This document shows, one piece after another, positions 1-7,737 of a DNA stretch of 64,000 bases (the stretch's first letter is position 1; the number at the start of each line of letters is the position of its first letter). This DNA comes from Rugamonas rubra (GTDB lineage: Bacteria > Pseudomonadota > Gammaproteobacteria > Burkholderiales > Burkholderiaceae_D), in contig NZ_FOTW01000026.1 in assembly GCF_900114705.1 (NCBI RefSeq), forward strand, positions 1 through 64,000, read 5' to 3'. A program made the position numbers and the translations under genes. Under the pieces are notes generated by a model. The model made no database searches and had not been told where the DNA came from. It was given only the letters and a program-made list of their open reading frames with translations.

Positions 1-192
1 CGCCACGGCAGCCGCTCCACCATCGTCACCAGCCAGCTTCCGATTGAGCATTGGCATGCCGCCATCGGCGACGCCACTCTGGCCGACGCCATCCTGGACC
101 GCTTGGTCCACAACGCCCACCAGCTCAACTTGAAAGGCGATTCACTGCGGAAAAAGCGGGCTAATTTGACTAGTTCGCCCCGTCCGGAGTAA
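1..192 (+). CDS. istB: IstB-like IS21 helper ATPase, C-terminal fragment
   Basis: The first 63 codons are open to a TAA stop and read as the C-terminus of an IstB transposition helper: RHGSRSTIVTSQLP, then HWHAAIGDATLADAILDRLV and HNAHQLNLKGDS. IstB is the AAA+ partner of the IstA transposase in IS21-family elements. The visible part includes the sensor-like serine/threonine stretch (STIVTSQ) and the conserved ADAILDRL helix. The start and Walker motifs lie left of the window. The five end repeats that follow support the IS21 assignment. Seen: the sequence; known: the family; inferred: that the whole element continues to the left. Confidence 0.88.
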   Translation, partial: RHGSRSTIVTSQLPIEHWHAAIGDATLADAILDRLVHNAHQLNLKGDSLRKKRANLTSSPRPE

Positions 193-226
193 AACCACAT
201 CTCAACCCCGCGCCGTTGCGCCCAAG

Positions 227-341
227 GTGTCCAGTTTGGCTTGGAACAGGTGTCCAGTTTGGTTTGGAACGGGTGTCCAGTTTGCGCTGGAACGACTGTC
301 CAGTTTGCGGCGGAACAGGTGTCCAGTTTGCGTGGAATACG
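227..341 (+). repeat. Five tandem 23-bp repeats: IS21-type terminal transposase-binding repeats
   Basis: The core (g/c)TGTCCAGTTTG recurs exactly every 23 bp at 227, 250, 273, 296 and 319, followed by a looser part ending in GGAACxG. The array begins 35 bp after the istB stop. IS21-family ends carry several copies of a repeat that binds the transposase, so this is probably the right end of the element. The exact outer boundary and the target duplication cannot be fixed from one end. Confidence 0.8.
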
Positions 342-475
342 CACCCAAGGAGGAGGAAGCTGCAAAAGTAGTGGGTAAGGGCTTGCAGGCGGCCACTCTT
401 GCAAAGCTTGAAACATTGAAGATTAACGGCGTTTTAACGGAGATTTGCCATGAGCAAGAAAACAAGTGCAGATAG
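342..475 (+). pseudogene. Truncated RelE/HigB-type toxin tail
   Basis: Immediately after the IS repeats an open frame encodes KEEEAAKVVGKG, LAKLETLKINGVLTEI and HEQENKCR, ending at 475 and overlapping the next gene by 26 bp. The pattern (charged helix, then a GxLxE(I/V) end) resembles the C-terminus of PF06296-type RelE toxins, and toxin-before-antitoxin overlap is their usual layout. The N-terminal two thirds are absent and the frame enters IS sequence, so no active toxin can be made. The family assignment is inference from a short segment. Confidence 0.5.
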
Positions 476-782
476 TCGTGTTCTACGCGAACTGCTGGAG
501 ACAGCGGCAGACCTAAGCGCATATGGTCTTGTATCTAAGGCAGACATGGCGCGCATGAATGCACTCTGCGTAGCTCCGCCCGAGTATTCCCCGCAACGTG
601 TAGTAGCAATTCGAACAGGTGTTGCGAGGATGAGTCAGCAAGTGTTCGCGTCGATACTCAATGTGAGCGTTTCCACTGTTCAGAAGTGGGAGTCACCCTC
701 AGCGGGAAAGCACCCCAGTGGAGCCGCCGCAAAGCTGTTGTATATTGTCGAAACCAAGGGAATTGAAGCAATTATTGCCTAG
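450..782 (+). CDS. HTH antitoxin / XRE-type regulator, orphaned by IS insertion
   Basis: 110 residues. The C-terminal half is a helix-turn-helix: MSQQVFASILNVSVSTVQKWE is the pattern of HigA/NadS-like antitoxins, where the second helix (STVQKWE) reads DNA. The N-terminal part (ADLSAYGLVSKADMARMNALC) is the linker typical of the family. The start is ATG at 450 inside the toxin remnant. Such proteins neutralise a RelE-like toxin and repress their own promoter. Here the toxin and probably the native promoter are lost, so the gene is intact but likely orphaned; expression could come from the IS end. Confidence 0.75.
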   Translation: MSKKTSADSRVLRELLETAADLSAYGLVSKADMARMNALCVAPPEYSPQRVVAIRTGVARMSQQVFASILNVSVSTVQKWESPSAGKHPSGAAAKLLYIVETKGIEAIIA

Positions 783-794
783 TGCTGGGCGCAC

Positions 795-823
795 AAAAAA
801 AAAGCCCGCTACGGGAGCGGGCT
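795..823. terminator. Terminator hairpin after the antitoxin gene
   Basis: A perfect 8-bp stem (AGCCCGCT / AGCGGGCT, 803-823) with a 5-base loop is preceded by nine A's. The A run makes it a canonical rho-independent terminator for the minus strand. On the plus strand it follows the antitoxin stop by about 20 bp but has only a weak T-rich tail, so it is probably bidirectional. Confidence 0.7.
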
Positions 824-954
824 AAATCTATTTCCTTGGAGGGGAATAGAGGAGACGAGTTGATGATGCCGTATGGAAGTATATTCATCCAATTTATCTT
901 TGTGATGACAGAAATCAACGTTGTGAATGACTTAGCGATTGCAAGCCGCCGGCG

Positions 955-981
955 AAAAAAAACCCGCGCGGCGCACGGGTT
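955..981 (-). terminator. Terminator of prc
   Basis: On the minus strand, about 50 nt past the prc stop, AACCCG pairs with CGGGTT around a 9-base loop, followed by an eight-T tract. A second GC-rich hairpin, ggccggcgga/tccgccggcc at 996-1019, lies between the stop and this terminator. Confidence 0.75.
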
Positions 982-1029
982 CCTTGCGGCGGGCCGGCCG
1001 GCGGATCGCTCCGCCGGCCAACACCACTA

Positions 1030-3285
1030 TCACTTGCCGACGTCGACCGCGTAGGGCAGCACGCGCGAGGCGAGCCGGGTGTCGGTTTTCAGCAGGCCGA
1101 CCTCGTCGGCCAGGATGTGCACCGCCTCGTTGAGCAGCACGTCCTTGGCGTTCTTGGCGGCCTTTTCCGCGTCCAGCTCGGCGGCCAGGCCGCGCTCGTC
1201 GGCCTGCAGGCCGTCGTCGGTGCGCGCCGCGCCCTTCACCGCCGCCACCCGCGCCGCCACCTTGCCGCTGGCCGGCTTGGCGCTGAGGGCGTGGTTCAGG
1301 GCCTCCTTCGGATCGGCGATCTTCACCGGATCGTCGCCGCTCGGCACCGCGTTGGCCAGCAGGCGCGCCTCGCGCAGCTTGGAGCGGGCCTCCTGGGTGT
1401 CGCGCTCCTTGCGGCGCACCGTCTCGTTGAGCGAGATCAGGTTCTCCTTGCGGATCTTCTTGGCCAGGGCGATATCCTCCTGCAGGTACTGGAAGTCCTT
1501 GTCCTTGGCCACGCGCGCCTCGTGGCGCTTGTCGAGCATCGGCACGATCTCCTTGAGCTCGCCGGCGGTGATGTAGACGGCCGGTTTGATCGAGGTCCAC
1601 GGCAGCGCGTTGTCGTAGCTGGACTCGCCGAAGCTGTCGCCGTCGGCCATGGCCGGCAGCTTGATGTCGGGCGTGACGCCGCGCAACTGGGTGGTGCCGC
1701 CGTTGATGCGGAAGAACTGGGCGACGGTCATCTTCAACTCGCCCAGGCGCGGCGCCTTGTCGCCTTGGGCGAAACGGTCGAGGTTGACCAGGGTTTGCAC
1801 GGTGCCCTTGCCGAAGCTGGCCTCGCCGATGATCAGGCCGCGGCCGTAGTCCTGGATCGCGGCGGCGAAGATCTCCGAGGCGGAGGCCGAGCCACGGTTG
1901 ATCAGCACGCCGACCGGGCCGTCCCAGGCCAGGCCGGCGTTGTTGTCGCTTTCGATCTCGACCTTGCCTTCGGCGTTGCGCTGCTGCACCACCGGCCCCT
2001 TGTCGATGAACAGGCCGGTCAGCTCGACGGCCTCGCTGAGCGAGCCGCCGCCGTTGTTGCGCAGGTCGATCAGCACGTTGTCGACCTTTTCCTTCTTCAG
2101 CTCGCCGAGCAGGCGGGCCACGTCGCGCGTGGCGCTCTTGAAATCGCGCTCGCCCTTGCGGCGCGCCTCGAAGTCCTGGTAGAAGGTGGGCAGCGAGATC
2201 ACCCCGACGCGGCGCTTGGCCGTGCCGTCGCGCACCTCGAGGATGGATTTCTTGGCCGACTGCTCCTCCATGCTGATCTTTTTGCGCACCAGCGCGATCA
2301 CGGTGTGCTTGCCGTCGACGCCGGCCTCGGCCGGCAACACGTCGAGCCGCACGGTGGAGTCCTTGGCGCCGCGGATCTGCGCGACGACGTCGTCGATGCG
2401 CCAACCGAGCACCTCGGTCAGCGCGCCGGACTCGCCCTGGCCGACGCCGACGATGCGGTCGCCCACCTTGATCTTGCCCGACAGGCCGGCCGGGCTGCCC
2501 GGCACCACCTCGCGCACCACGGTGTACTCGTCGCGCGTCTGCAGCACGCAGCCGATGCCCTCGAGCGAGAGGCGCATGGCGATGTCGAAGTTCTCCGAGG
2601 CGCGCGGCCCCAGGTAGTTGGTGTGCGGCTCGATCGACATGGTGTAGGCGTTCATGAAGATCTGGAACACGTCTTCATTGTTGAGCTTGCGCGAACGGCC
2701 CATGTAGTTGTCGTAGCGCTTGTCGAGGGTGTCGCGGATCGCCTTGTCGTCCTTGCCGGCCAGCTTCAGGCGCAGCCAGTCGTTCTTGATGCGCTTGCGC
2801 CACAGCTCGCGCATCTCGGCCTCGTTCTTCGGCCACTCGGCCTTTTCGCGGTCGTACTGGTAGCTCTCGTCGGCGGCGAAGTCGAACTTGGTCTTGAGCA
2901 GTTCGCGGGCGTAGCCGAAGCGCTCGTTGAAGCGCTGCTGGTACAGGTTGTAGATGGCGAAGGGAACGCTGAGGTTCTCGTTGTTGATGGCGTCGTCCAG
3001 GCGCGAGCGGGCCGCGCCGAACTGGTCGACGTCGGCCTGGACGAAGAACAGCTTCTCGCCGTCGAGCGATTTGAAGTAGCGGTCGAAGATCTTCTCCGAC
3101 ATGGCGTCGTCCAGCGGCACCGCCTTGTAGTGGTAGCGCGACAAGAAGCGCGAGGCCCAGATCGCCGCCTGGGTTTGCTGCGCCAACGGTTTCAAGGGGG
3201 TGTCTGCCACTTTTTCCGGCAGCGCCGCGCCGGCCTGCACTGACAGGGACAGCGCCAGCGTGACCAGCAACATTTGCTTCTTCAT
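1030..3285 (-). CDS. prc: Periplasmic tail-specific (carboxy-terminal processing) protease
   Basis: 751 residues, slightly longer than E. coli Prc (682). A signal peptide (MKKQMLLVTLALSLSVQAGAA) sends it to the periplasm. Order: N-terminal Prc-specific helical region (residues 30-240), PDZ domain near 245-330 (EVVPGSPAGLSGKIKVGDRI), S41 catalytic core with nucleophile Ser at about 465 in GSASASEI and general-base Lys at about 490 in SFGKGTVQT, and a C-terminal DUF3340-like region. It trims or degrades periplasmic proteins with nonpolar C-termini, for example peptidoglycan-remodelling enzymes. The ATG at 3285 has an upstream GGAG. The gene is monocistronic, with a terminator downstream and a strong hairpin in its leader. 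Confidence 0.93.
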   Translation of the reverse strand: MKKQMLLVTLALSLSVQAGAALPEKVADTPLKPLAQQTQAAIWASRFLSRYHYKAVPLDDAMSEKIFDRYFKSLDGEKLFFVQADVDQFGAARSRLDDAINNENLSVPFAIYNLYQQRFNERFGYARELLKTKFDFAADESYQYDREKAEWPKNEAEMRELWRKRIKNDWLRLKLAGKDDKAIRDTLDKRYDNYMGRSRKLNNEDVFQIFMNAYTMSIEPHTNYLGPRASENFDIAMRLSLEGIGCVLQTRDEYTVVREVVPGSPAGLSGKIKVGDRIVGVGQGESGALTEVLGWRIDDVVAQIRGAKDSTVRLDVLPAEAGVDGKHTVIALVRKKISMEEQSAKKSILEVRDGTAKRRVGVISLPTFYQDFEARRKGERDFKSATRDVARLLGELKKEKVDNVLIDLRNNGGGSLSEAVELTGLFIDKGPVVQQRNAEGKVEIESDNNAGLAWDGPVGVLINRGSASASEIFAAAIQDYGRGLIIGEASFGKGTVQTLVNLDRFAQGDKAPRLGELKMTVAQFFRINGGTTQLRGVTPDIKLPAMADGDSFGESSYDNALPWTSIKPAVYITAGELKEIVPMLDKRHEARVAKDKDFQYLQEDIALAKKIRKENLISLNETVRRKERDTQEARSKLREARLLANAVPSGDDPVKIADPKEALNHALSAKPASGKVAARVAAVKGAARTDDGLQADERGLAAELDAEKAAKNAKDVLLNEAVHILADEVGLLKTDTRLASRVLPYAVDVGK

Positions 3286-3639
3286 CGGCTTACTCCGAAC
3301 GTGAATTGTCGATTTGCCGGCGGCGGCCGACCGTTCGGGTCGGCCGCCGCCAGCGTATTGGGGGTGAAACGGCTGCGCTTTATTCTACAGGATAGCAGCA
3401 GCGGCGCAGCCCGGGAAGACACAGTTTCCCTGTGAAAGCTTAAGACCGGCTGAAGCGCGCGGCGGCGCGGCGCGGGGCGGCAAGATTGTCGACAAGTCAT
3501 TGTATTCATTAATATTTCCTTTCAACAAAATATATTCCCATACGGAAATATTATATGATCGCCGTCTTGATTCATTCACCGCCCCCGAAACGCCCTTGCG
3601 CGTAACACGTGGGCCGCCGCCCAGCGCACCACCGCGCGC
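3286..3639. promoter_or_regulatory. Intergenic region between prc and the chemoreceptor gene; leader hairpin
   Basis: 354 bp without a confident gene. It holds a perfect 14-bp inverted repeat (3319-3332 / 3338-3351, 5-base loop) in the prc leader, a TAGAAT -10-like box for prc on the minus strand (3382-3387), and an AT-rich stretch at 3500-3570. From 3571 an in-frame, GC-rich, coding-like stretch leads into the chemoreceptor frame at 3640. Confidence 0.6.
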
Positions 3640-5520
3640 ATGCTCGAACAGCGCGCCGAGGCCAACGTGGCCAGCGCCCTGGCCGGCGTCAACAACACGC
3701 TGGAGGTGTTCAACCACACCATGGTGAGCGACGCCGGCAGCTTCGCCCGCCTGTTCGCCGGCCAGTTCGACGGCCCCTTCACGCTCGACGCCGAGCATCC
3801 GGTCGACGTCGCCGGCAAGCCGGCGCCGGCGCTCAACAGCGGCGGGCGCACCCTCAACATGGACTTCAGCATCGCCGACCGCTTCACCGCCCAGACCGGC
3901 GCCGTGGCCACCGTGTTCGCCGCCAGCGGCGACGAATTCGTCCGCGTCAGCACCTCCCTGAAGAAGGAGAACGGCGAGCGCGCCGTCGGCACCCAGCTCG
4001 ACCATACCCACCCCAGCTACGCCCCGCTGCGCGGCGGCGCCCGCTACGTCGGCCTGGCCACGCTGTTCGGCAAGCCCTTCATCACCCAGTACGACCCGAT
4101 CAAGGACGACGCCGGCCGCGTCATCGGCGTGCTGTTCATCGGTCTCGACATCAGCCAGAACCTGGCCATGTTGAAGGACCAGATCAAGCAGATCAAGATC
4201 GGCCAGAGCCGCTACGTCTACGTGCTCGACGCCGCGCCCGGCAAGGACTACGGCAAGCTGCTGGTGCATCCCAACCAGGAGGGCGCCAAGCTGCTGGCCA
4301 CGCGCGGCAGCGACGGGCGCGCCTTCATCGCCGACATGCTGGCGGCCAAGAACGGCAGCATGCGCTACCAATGGAACGAGCGCGACTGCTGCGCCGCGCG
4401 CGAGAAGCTGGTGGTCTACAGCCACTTCAAGCCGTGGAACTGGGTCGTCGCCGGCGGCAGCTACACCGACGAGATCACCCACGACGCGGCGACGCTGCGC
4501 AACCGCGCCAGCCTGTTCGGCCTGCTCGCACTGCTGCTGTTCGCCGCCGCCCTGTTCCTGCTGGTGCGGCGCAACGTGTCGCGCCCGCTGGCGCGCGCCG
4601 AGGCCGCCGCCGGCCGCATCGCCGCCGGCGACCTGACGGTGGCGCTGCGGGTCGACAGCGGCGACGAGATCGGCCGCCTGCTGCTGGCCATGAACGGCAT
4701 CAGCGGCAAGCTGGCCGGCGTGGTCGGCCAGGTGCGCCACGGCGCCGAGCAGATCGCCAGCGCCTCGGCCGAGATCAGCGACGGCAACGCCGACCTGTCG
4801 GCGCGCACCGAGCAGCAGGCCGCCAGCCTGGAGGAGACCGCCGCTTCGATGCAGGAGCTCAGCTCGACGGTGCGGCAGAACGCCGACCACGCCCGCCAGG
4901 CCAGCCAACTGGCGCAGGCCGCCTCCGGCGTCGCCGCCCAGGGCGGCGCGGCGGTGGCCCTGGTGGTGGGCACGATGGACTCGATCAACAGCGCCTCGAA
5001 GAAGGTCGTCGACATCATCGCGGTGATCGACGCCATCGCCTTCCAGACCAACATCCTGGCGCTCAACGCGGCCGTCGAGGCGGCGCGCGCCGGCGAGCAG
5101 GGCCGCGGCTTCGCCGTCGTCGCCGCCGAGGTGCGCAGCTTGGCGCAACGCTCGGCCGCCGCCGCCAAGGAGATCAAGGAGTTGATCGTCGACTCGGTCG
5201 GCAAAGTCGACGCCGGCAGCGCCCAGGTCGACCGGGCCGGCGCCACCATGCGCGAGCTGGTCGCCAGCGTCGACCGCGTCAGCGCCATCGTCGGCGAGAT
5301 CAGCAACGCCAGCGAGGAGCAGCGCGCCGGCATCGAGCAGGCCAACCAGGCCATCGCCCAGATGGACCAGGTGACCCAGCAGAACGCCGCGCTGGTCGAG
5401 GAGGCCGCCGCCGCCGCCGAGGCGCTGCAGGGCCAGGCCGGCGCGCTGGCCCAGGTGGTGCGCCTGTTCCGGCTGGAGGAACAGGCCGGCGCGCCGCCGC
5501 GCCGCCTGGCGCTGCGCTAG
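3640..5520 (+). CDS. Methyl-accepting chemotaxis protein with Cache sensor, apparently 5'-truncated
   Basis: 626 residues from the first ATG. Order: Cache_3/Cache_2-type ligand domain (about 1-285; motifs RVSTSLKKENGERAVG, LATLFGKPFITQYDPI and GVLFIGLDIS), one membrane helix (about 291-312, LFGLLALLLFAAALFLLV), HAMP (about 313-370), and the methyl-accepting signalling domain with the hairpin tip IDAIAFQTNILALNAAVEAAR. It should bind a small ligand and control CheA. Oddly, receptors of this type begin with a short tail and a first membrane helix, which are absent here. The frame stays open upstream to a stop at 3568-3570 with coding-like residues but no start codon, and there is no Shine-Dalgarno before 3640. 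The 5' end may be deleted, or the true start may be non-standard. Confidence 0.85.
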   Translation: MLEQRAEANVASALAGVNNTLEVFNHTMVSDAGSFARLFAGQFDGPFTLDAEHPVDVAGKPAPALNSGGRTLNMDFSIADRFTAQTGAVATVFAASGDEFVRVSTSLKKENGERAVGTQLDHTHPSYAPLRGGARYVGLATLFGKPFITQYDPIKDDAGRVIGVLFIGLDISQNLAMLKDQIKQIKIGQSRYVYVLDAAPGKDYGKLLVHPNQEGAKLLATRGSDGRAFIADMLAAKNGSMRYQWNERDCCAAREKLVVYSHFKPWNWVVAGGSYTDEITHDAATLRNRASLFGLLALLLFAAALFLLVRRNVSRPLARAEAAAGRIAAGDLTVALRVDSGDEIGRLLLAMNGISGKLAGVVGQVRHGAEQIASASAEISDGNADLSARTEQQAASLEETAASMQELSSTVRQNADHARQASQLAQAASGVAAQGGAAVALVVGTMDSINSASKKVVDIIAVIDAIAFQTNILALNAAVEAARAGEQGRGFAVVAAEVRSLAQRSAAAAKEIKELIVDSVGKVDAGSAQVDRAGATMRELVASVDRVSAIVGEISNASEEQRAGIEQANQAIAQMDQVTQQNAALVEEAAAAAEALQGQAGALAQVVRLFRLEEQAGAPPRRLALR

Positions 5521-6356
5521 CCGCCCGGCTGCAGCAGCCGCAACTCGCGGCCGTAGACGTCGACGATGTAGCCTTCGCCGTAGCGCCGCTCCAGACGGCG
5601 CAGGGCGAAGTGGCCCCTGGCCATGTCCTGGTAGTAGTCGGTGAACAGGGTGTTGACGGTGGCGCCGGCCAGCGCGCCGAGCACCGGCACGATCTGCGCC
5701 GCCATCTTCTCGGTGACCACCACGCCGAAGCGCGTCGCCACCGCGTCGATCAGGCGGGCCAGCAGGGCGGCGCCCTCGCGCGCGCCGATGCCGGCGGCGC
5801 CCTTCTCCGCCGCGATCGCCGCCAGCTCGGCGGCGGTCAGGTTGAGCAGACGGTTGAGCGCGGTGCGCGAGGCGTAGTAGCCGGAATCGCCGGCCGCCTC
5901 CGGCCCGGCGTTGCCGCCCAGCGCGAACACCTTGACGCACTCGAGCTTGACCTCCAGGCTGGACAGGGCGAAGCCCTCGGCGCGCGCCACGTCGGCCACC
6001 GCGCGCATCATGATGGTGGTCGACAGCGGCAGTTCGACCAGCAGCGCCGAGAAGCCGAAGAAGCCGCCCAGCGCGCCGCTGGCGGCCGCGCCCAGCTGGT
6101 GCAGGCGCGGCGAGGCGGCGGCGTGCGGCCGGTCGGCCATGCTCCACAGCGCCACGTCGGCGGCGCGCTGCAGCGCCGCGTTGACGCCCTGGTTGATCCT
6201 GCCGCGCAGCGGGCCGGACAGCTTGGCCAGGCCCCATTCCAGCGGCGCGCCGACCAGCTCGGCCAGCTTGATCGTCAGCGACGGCGTGTTCAGCAGGCGC
6301 ACCGCCTGGCGCAGCGCCGCCAGGTCGGCGCGATTGTGTTCCGAATAGATGTCCAT
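5517..6356 (-). CDS. EcsC family protein
   Basis: 279 residues from ATG at 6356 (MDIYSEHNRADLAALRQ); the longer open frame upstream is low-complexity and unlikely to be translated. The family signature is visible: GALGGFFGFSALLVELPLSTTIMMR, a hydrophobic segment near the middle, LECVKVFALGG, and a C-terminal glycine/alanine-rich hydrophobic stretch (IVPVLGALAGATVNTLFTDY). EcsC of Bacillus accompanies the EcsAB transporter, but its molecular role is unsettled, and proteobacterial homologues stand alone as here. Its stop overlaps the stop of the convergent chemoreceptor gene. Confidence 0.82.
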   Translation of the reverse strand: MDIYSEHNRADLAALRQAVRLLNTPSLTIKLAELVGAPLEWGLAKLSGPLRGRINQGVNAALQRAADVALWSMADRPHAAASPRLHQLGAAASGALGGFFGFSALLVELPLSTTIMMRAVADVARAEGFALSSLEVKLECVKVFALGGNAGPEAAGDSGYYASRTALNRLLNLTAAELAAIAAEKGAAGIGAREGAALLARLIDAVATRFGVVVTEKMAAQIVPVLGALAGATVNTLFTDYYQDMARGHFALRRLERRYGEGYIVDVYGRELRLLQPGG

Positions 6357-6618
6357 GCGTCCCGTGCGTCTCCCCTGTGGCAGTCCTGCGGCATCATAGC
6401 ATCGCGCCGGCGGCCGGCGCTGCGGGCGCGCGCCGGGGCGCCGCCGATGCTTGCCACAAATCATTAACAATTCCCCAAAAACATTCTTTCCACCGCCGAC
6501 GGGCCGGCCGGGGCGGCGCCGCGCTTCGGCCCGGCCGGCGGCGGCCCGCTGATATTGTTGATCGGCCTGCCAACACCTGCTAGCATGGCCGGCACTGCGT
6601 TCGCCATTGGCCCGACCT

Positions 6619-7737
6619 ATGCTCCCTCCCGTTTCCCGGATCCGCGCGGCACTCCTGCTCGCCCTGCTAGGCGCCGCGGCCGCCGTGGCCGCCGCGGCCG
6701 ACGACGAGGCGGCGCGGTTGGCGCGCATGCGCCTGGCCGTCGAGCGCGCCAGCGCCCACGGCGCGCCCTGGGGCGGGCCGCAGTCCGGCCCGCCGGCCTA
6801 CGCCGGCGCCAGCATCGCCATCGTCAGCGAGGACCTGCGCAACGGCGGCGTGCTCGGCGTGGTGCAAGGCATCAAGGAGGCGGCCGCCGCGATCGGCTGG
6901 AACAGCAAGGTCTACGACGCCGCCGGCAGCGCCGCCGGCCGCGCCAGCACCTTGGCGGCGGTGCTGGCGGCGCGGCCCAGCGGCCTGCTGCTGGTCGGCG
7001 TCGACGCCGAGCAGGCCGCGCCGCTGCTGGCGCCGCTGGCCCGGCTCGGCGTGCCGATGCTCGGCTGGCACGTCGGCCCGCTGGCCGGCCCGGTGGCCGG
7101 CAGCCCGCTGGCGATGAACGTGTCGAGCGATCCGCTCGACGTGGCGCGTGTCACGGCGATGGCGGCGGTGGTGCAGTCGGGCGGCCGCGCCGGCGTGGTC
7201 ATCTTCACCGACAGCAACTACGCGATCGCCGGCGCCAAGGCGGCGGCGATGGCCGAGGTGGTGCGCGCCTGCCGCCGCTGCCGCCTGCTCGGCGTCGAGG
7301 ACGTCGCCCTGTCGCACAGCGCCGCGCGCATGCCGGCCGTCACCCGCGCCCTGCTGGCGCGCCACGGCGCCGCCTGGAGCCACGCGCTGGCCATCAACGA
7401 CCTGTATTTCGACTACGCCGCGCCGGAGCTGACCAAGGCCGGCCGCAGCAGCGCCAGCCTGCAGATGCTGTCGGCCGGCGACGGCAGCGCGGCGGCGCTG
7501 CTGCGCATCCAGGCCGGCACCTTCCAGGTCGGCACCGTGGCCGAGCCGCTCAACCTGCACGGCTGGCAGCTGGTCGACGAGATGAACCGGCTGCTGGCGC
7601 GCCAGCCCGTCTCCGGCTACATCGTGCCGGTGCACCTGGTCACGCCGGACAACATCGGCTACGACGGCGGCGCCCGCCTGCGCTACGACCCGGACAACGG
7701 CTACCGCGACATCTACCGCCGCATATGGAAGCGCTGA
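6619..7737 (+). CDS. Periplasmic sugar-type ABC substrate-binding protein (type 1 fold)
   Basis: 372 residues from ATG at 6619; an in-frame TTG lies four codons earlier. It has a signal peptide (LLLALLGAAAAVAAAADD). The body follows the type 1 periplasmic binding fold of ribose/autoinducer-binding proteins: SIAIVSEDLRNGG, a VLAARPSGLLLVGVD strand, GVPMLGWHV, GRAGVVIFTDSNYAIAGAK, and C-terminal TFQVGTVAEPLNLHGWQLVDE. No permease genes are adjacent. Its stop overlaps the start of a histidine kinase gene, so it more likely presents a ligand to that kinase, as LuxP does to LuxQ, than feeds a transporter. That role is inference. Confidence 0.82.
   Translation: MLPPVSRIRAALLLALLGAAAAVAAAADDEAARLARMRLAVERASAHGAPWGGPQSGPPAYAGASIAIVSEDLRNGGVLGVVQGIKEAAAAIGWNSKVYDAAGSAAGRASTLAAVLAARPSGLLLVGVDAEQAAPLLAPLARLGVPMLGWHVGPLAGPVAGSPLAMNVSSDPLDVARVTAMAAVVQSGGRAGVVIFTDSNYAIAGAKAAAMAEVVRACRRCRLLGVEDVALSHSAARMPAVTRALLARHGAAWSHALAINDLYFDYAAPELTKAGRSSASLQMLSAGDGSAAALLRIQAGTFQVGTVAEPLNLHGWQLVDEMNRLLARQPVSGYIVPVHLVTPDNIGYDGGARLRYDPDNGYRDIYRRIWKR

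Noticed and set aside
227..341. Five regularly spaced repeats as a CRISPR array
   Set aside because: Units abut at 23 bp without unique spacers of 30 bp or so, and lie at the end of an IS21-type element.
782..1054. 90-codon plus-strand frame after the antitoxin
   Set aside because: Spans two terminator hairpins, has biased composition and no ribosome site.
1117..3243. 708-codon plus-strand open frame opposite prc
   Set aside because: Antisense shadow of a clear protease gene; composition (valine, leucine, histidine, alanine) is typical of the third-frame artefact in GC-rich genomes.
3385..6237. 950-codon minus-strand open frame opposite the chemoreceptor and across the EcsC gene
   Set aside because: It is the antisense of strongly coding plus-strand sequence; its protein is alanine/arginine/histidine-rich with no domain, a GC-bias artefact.
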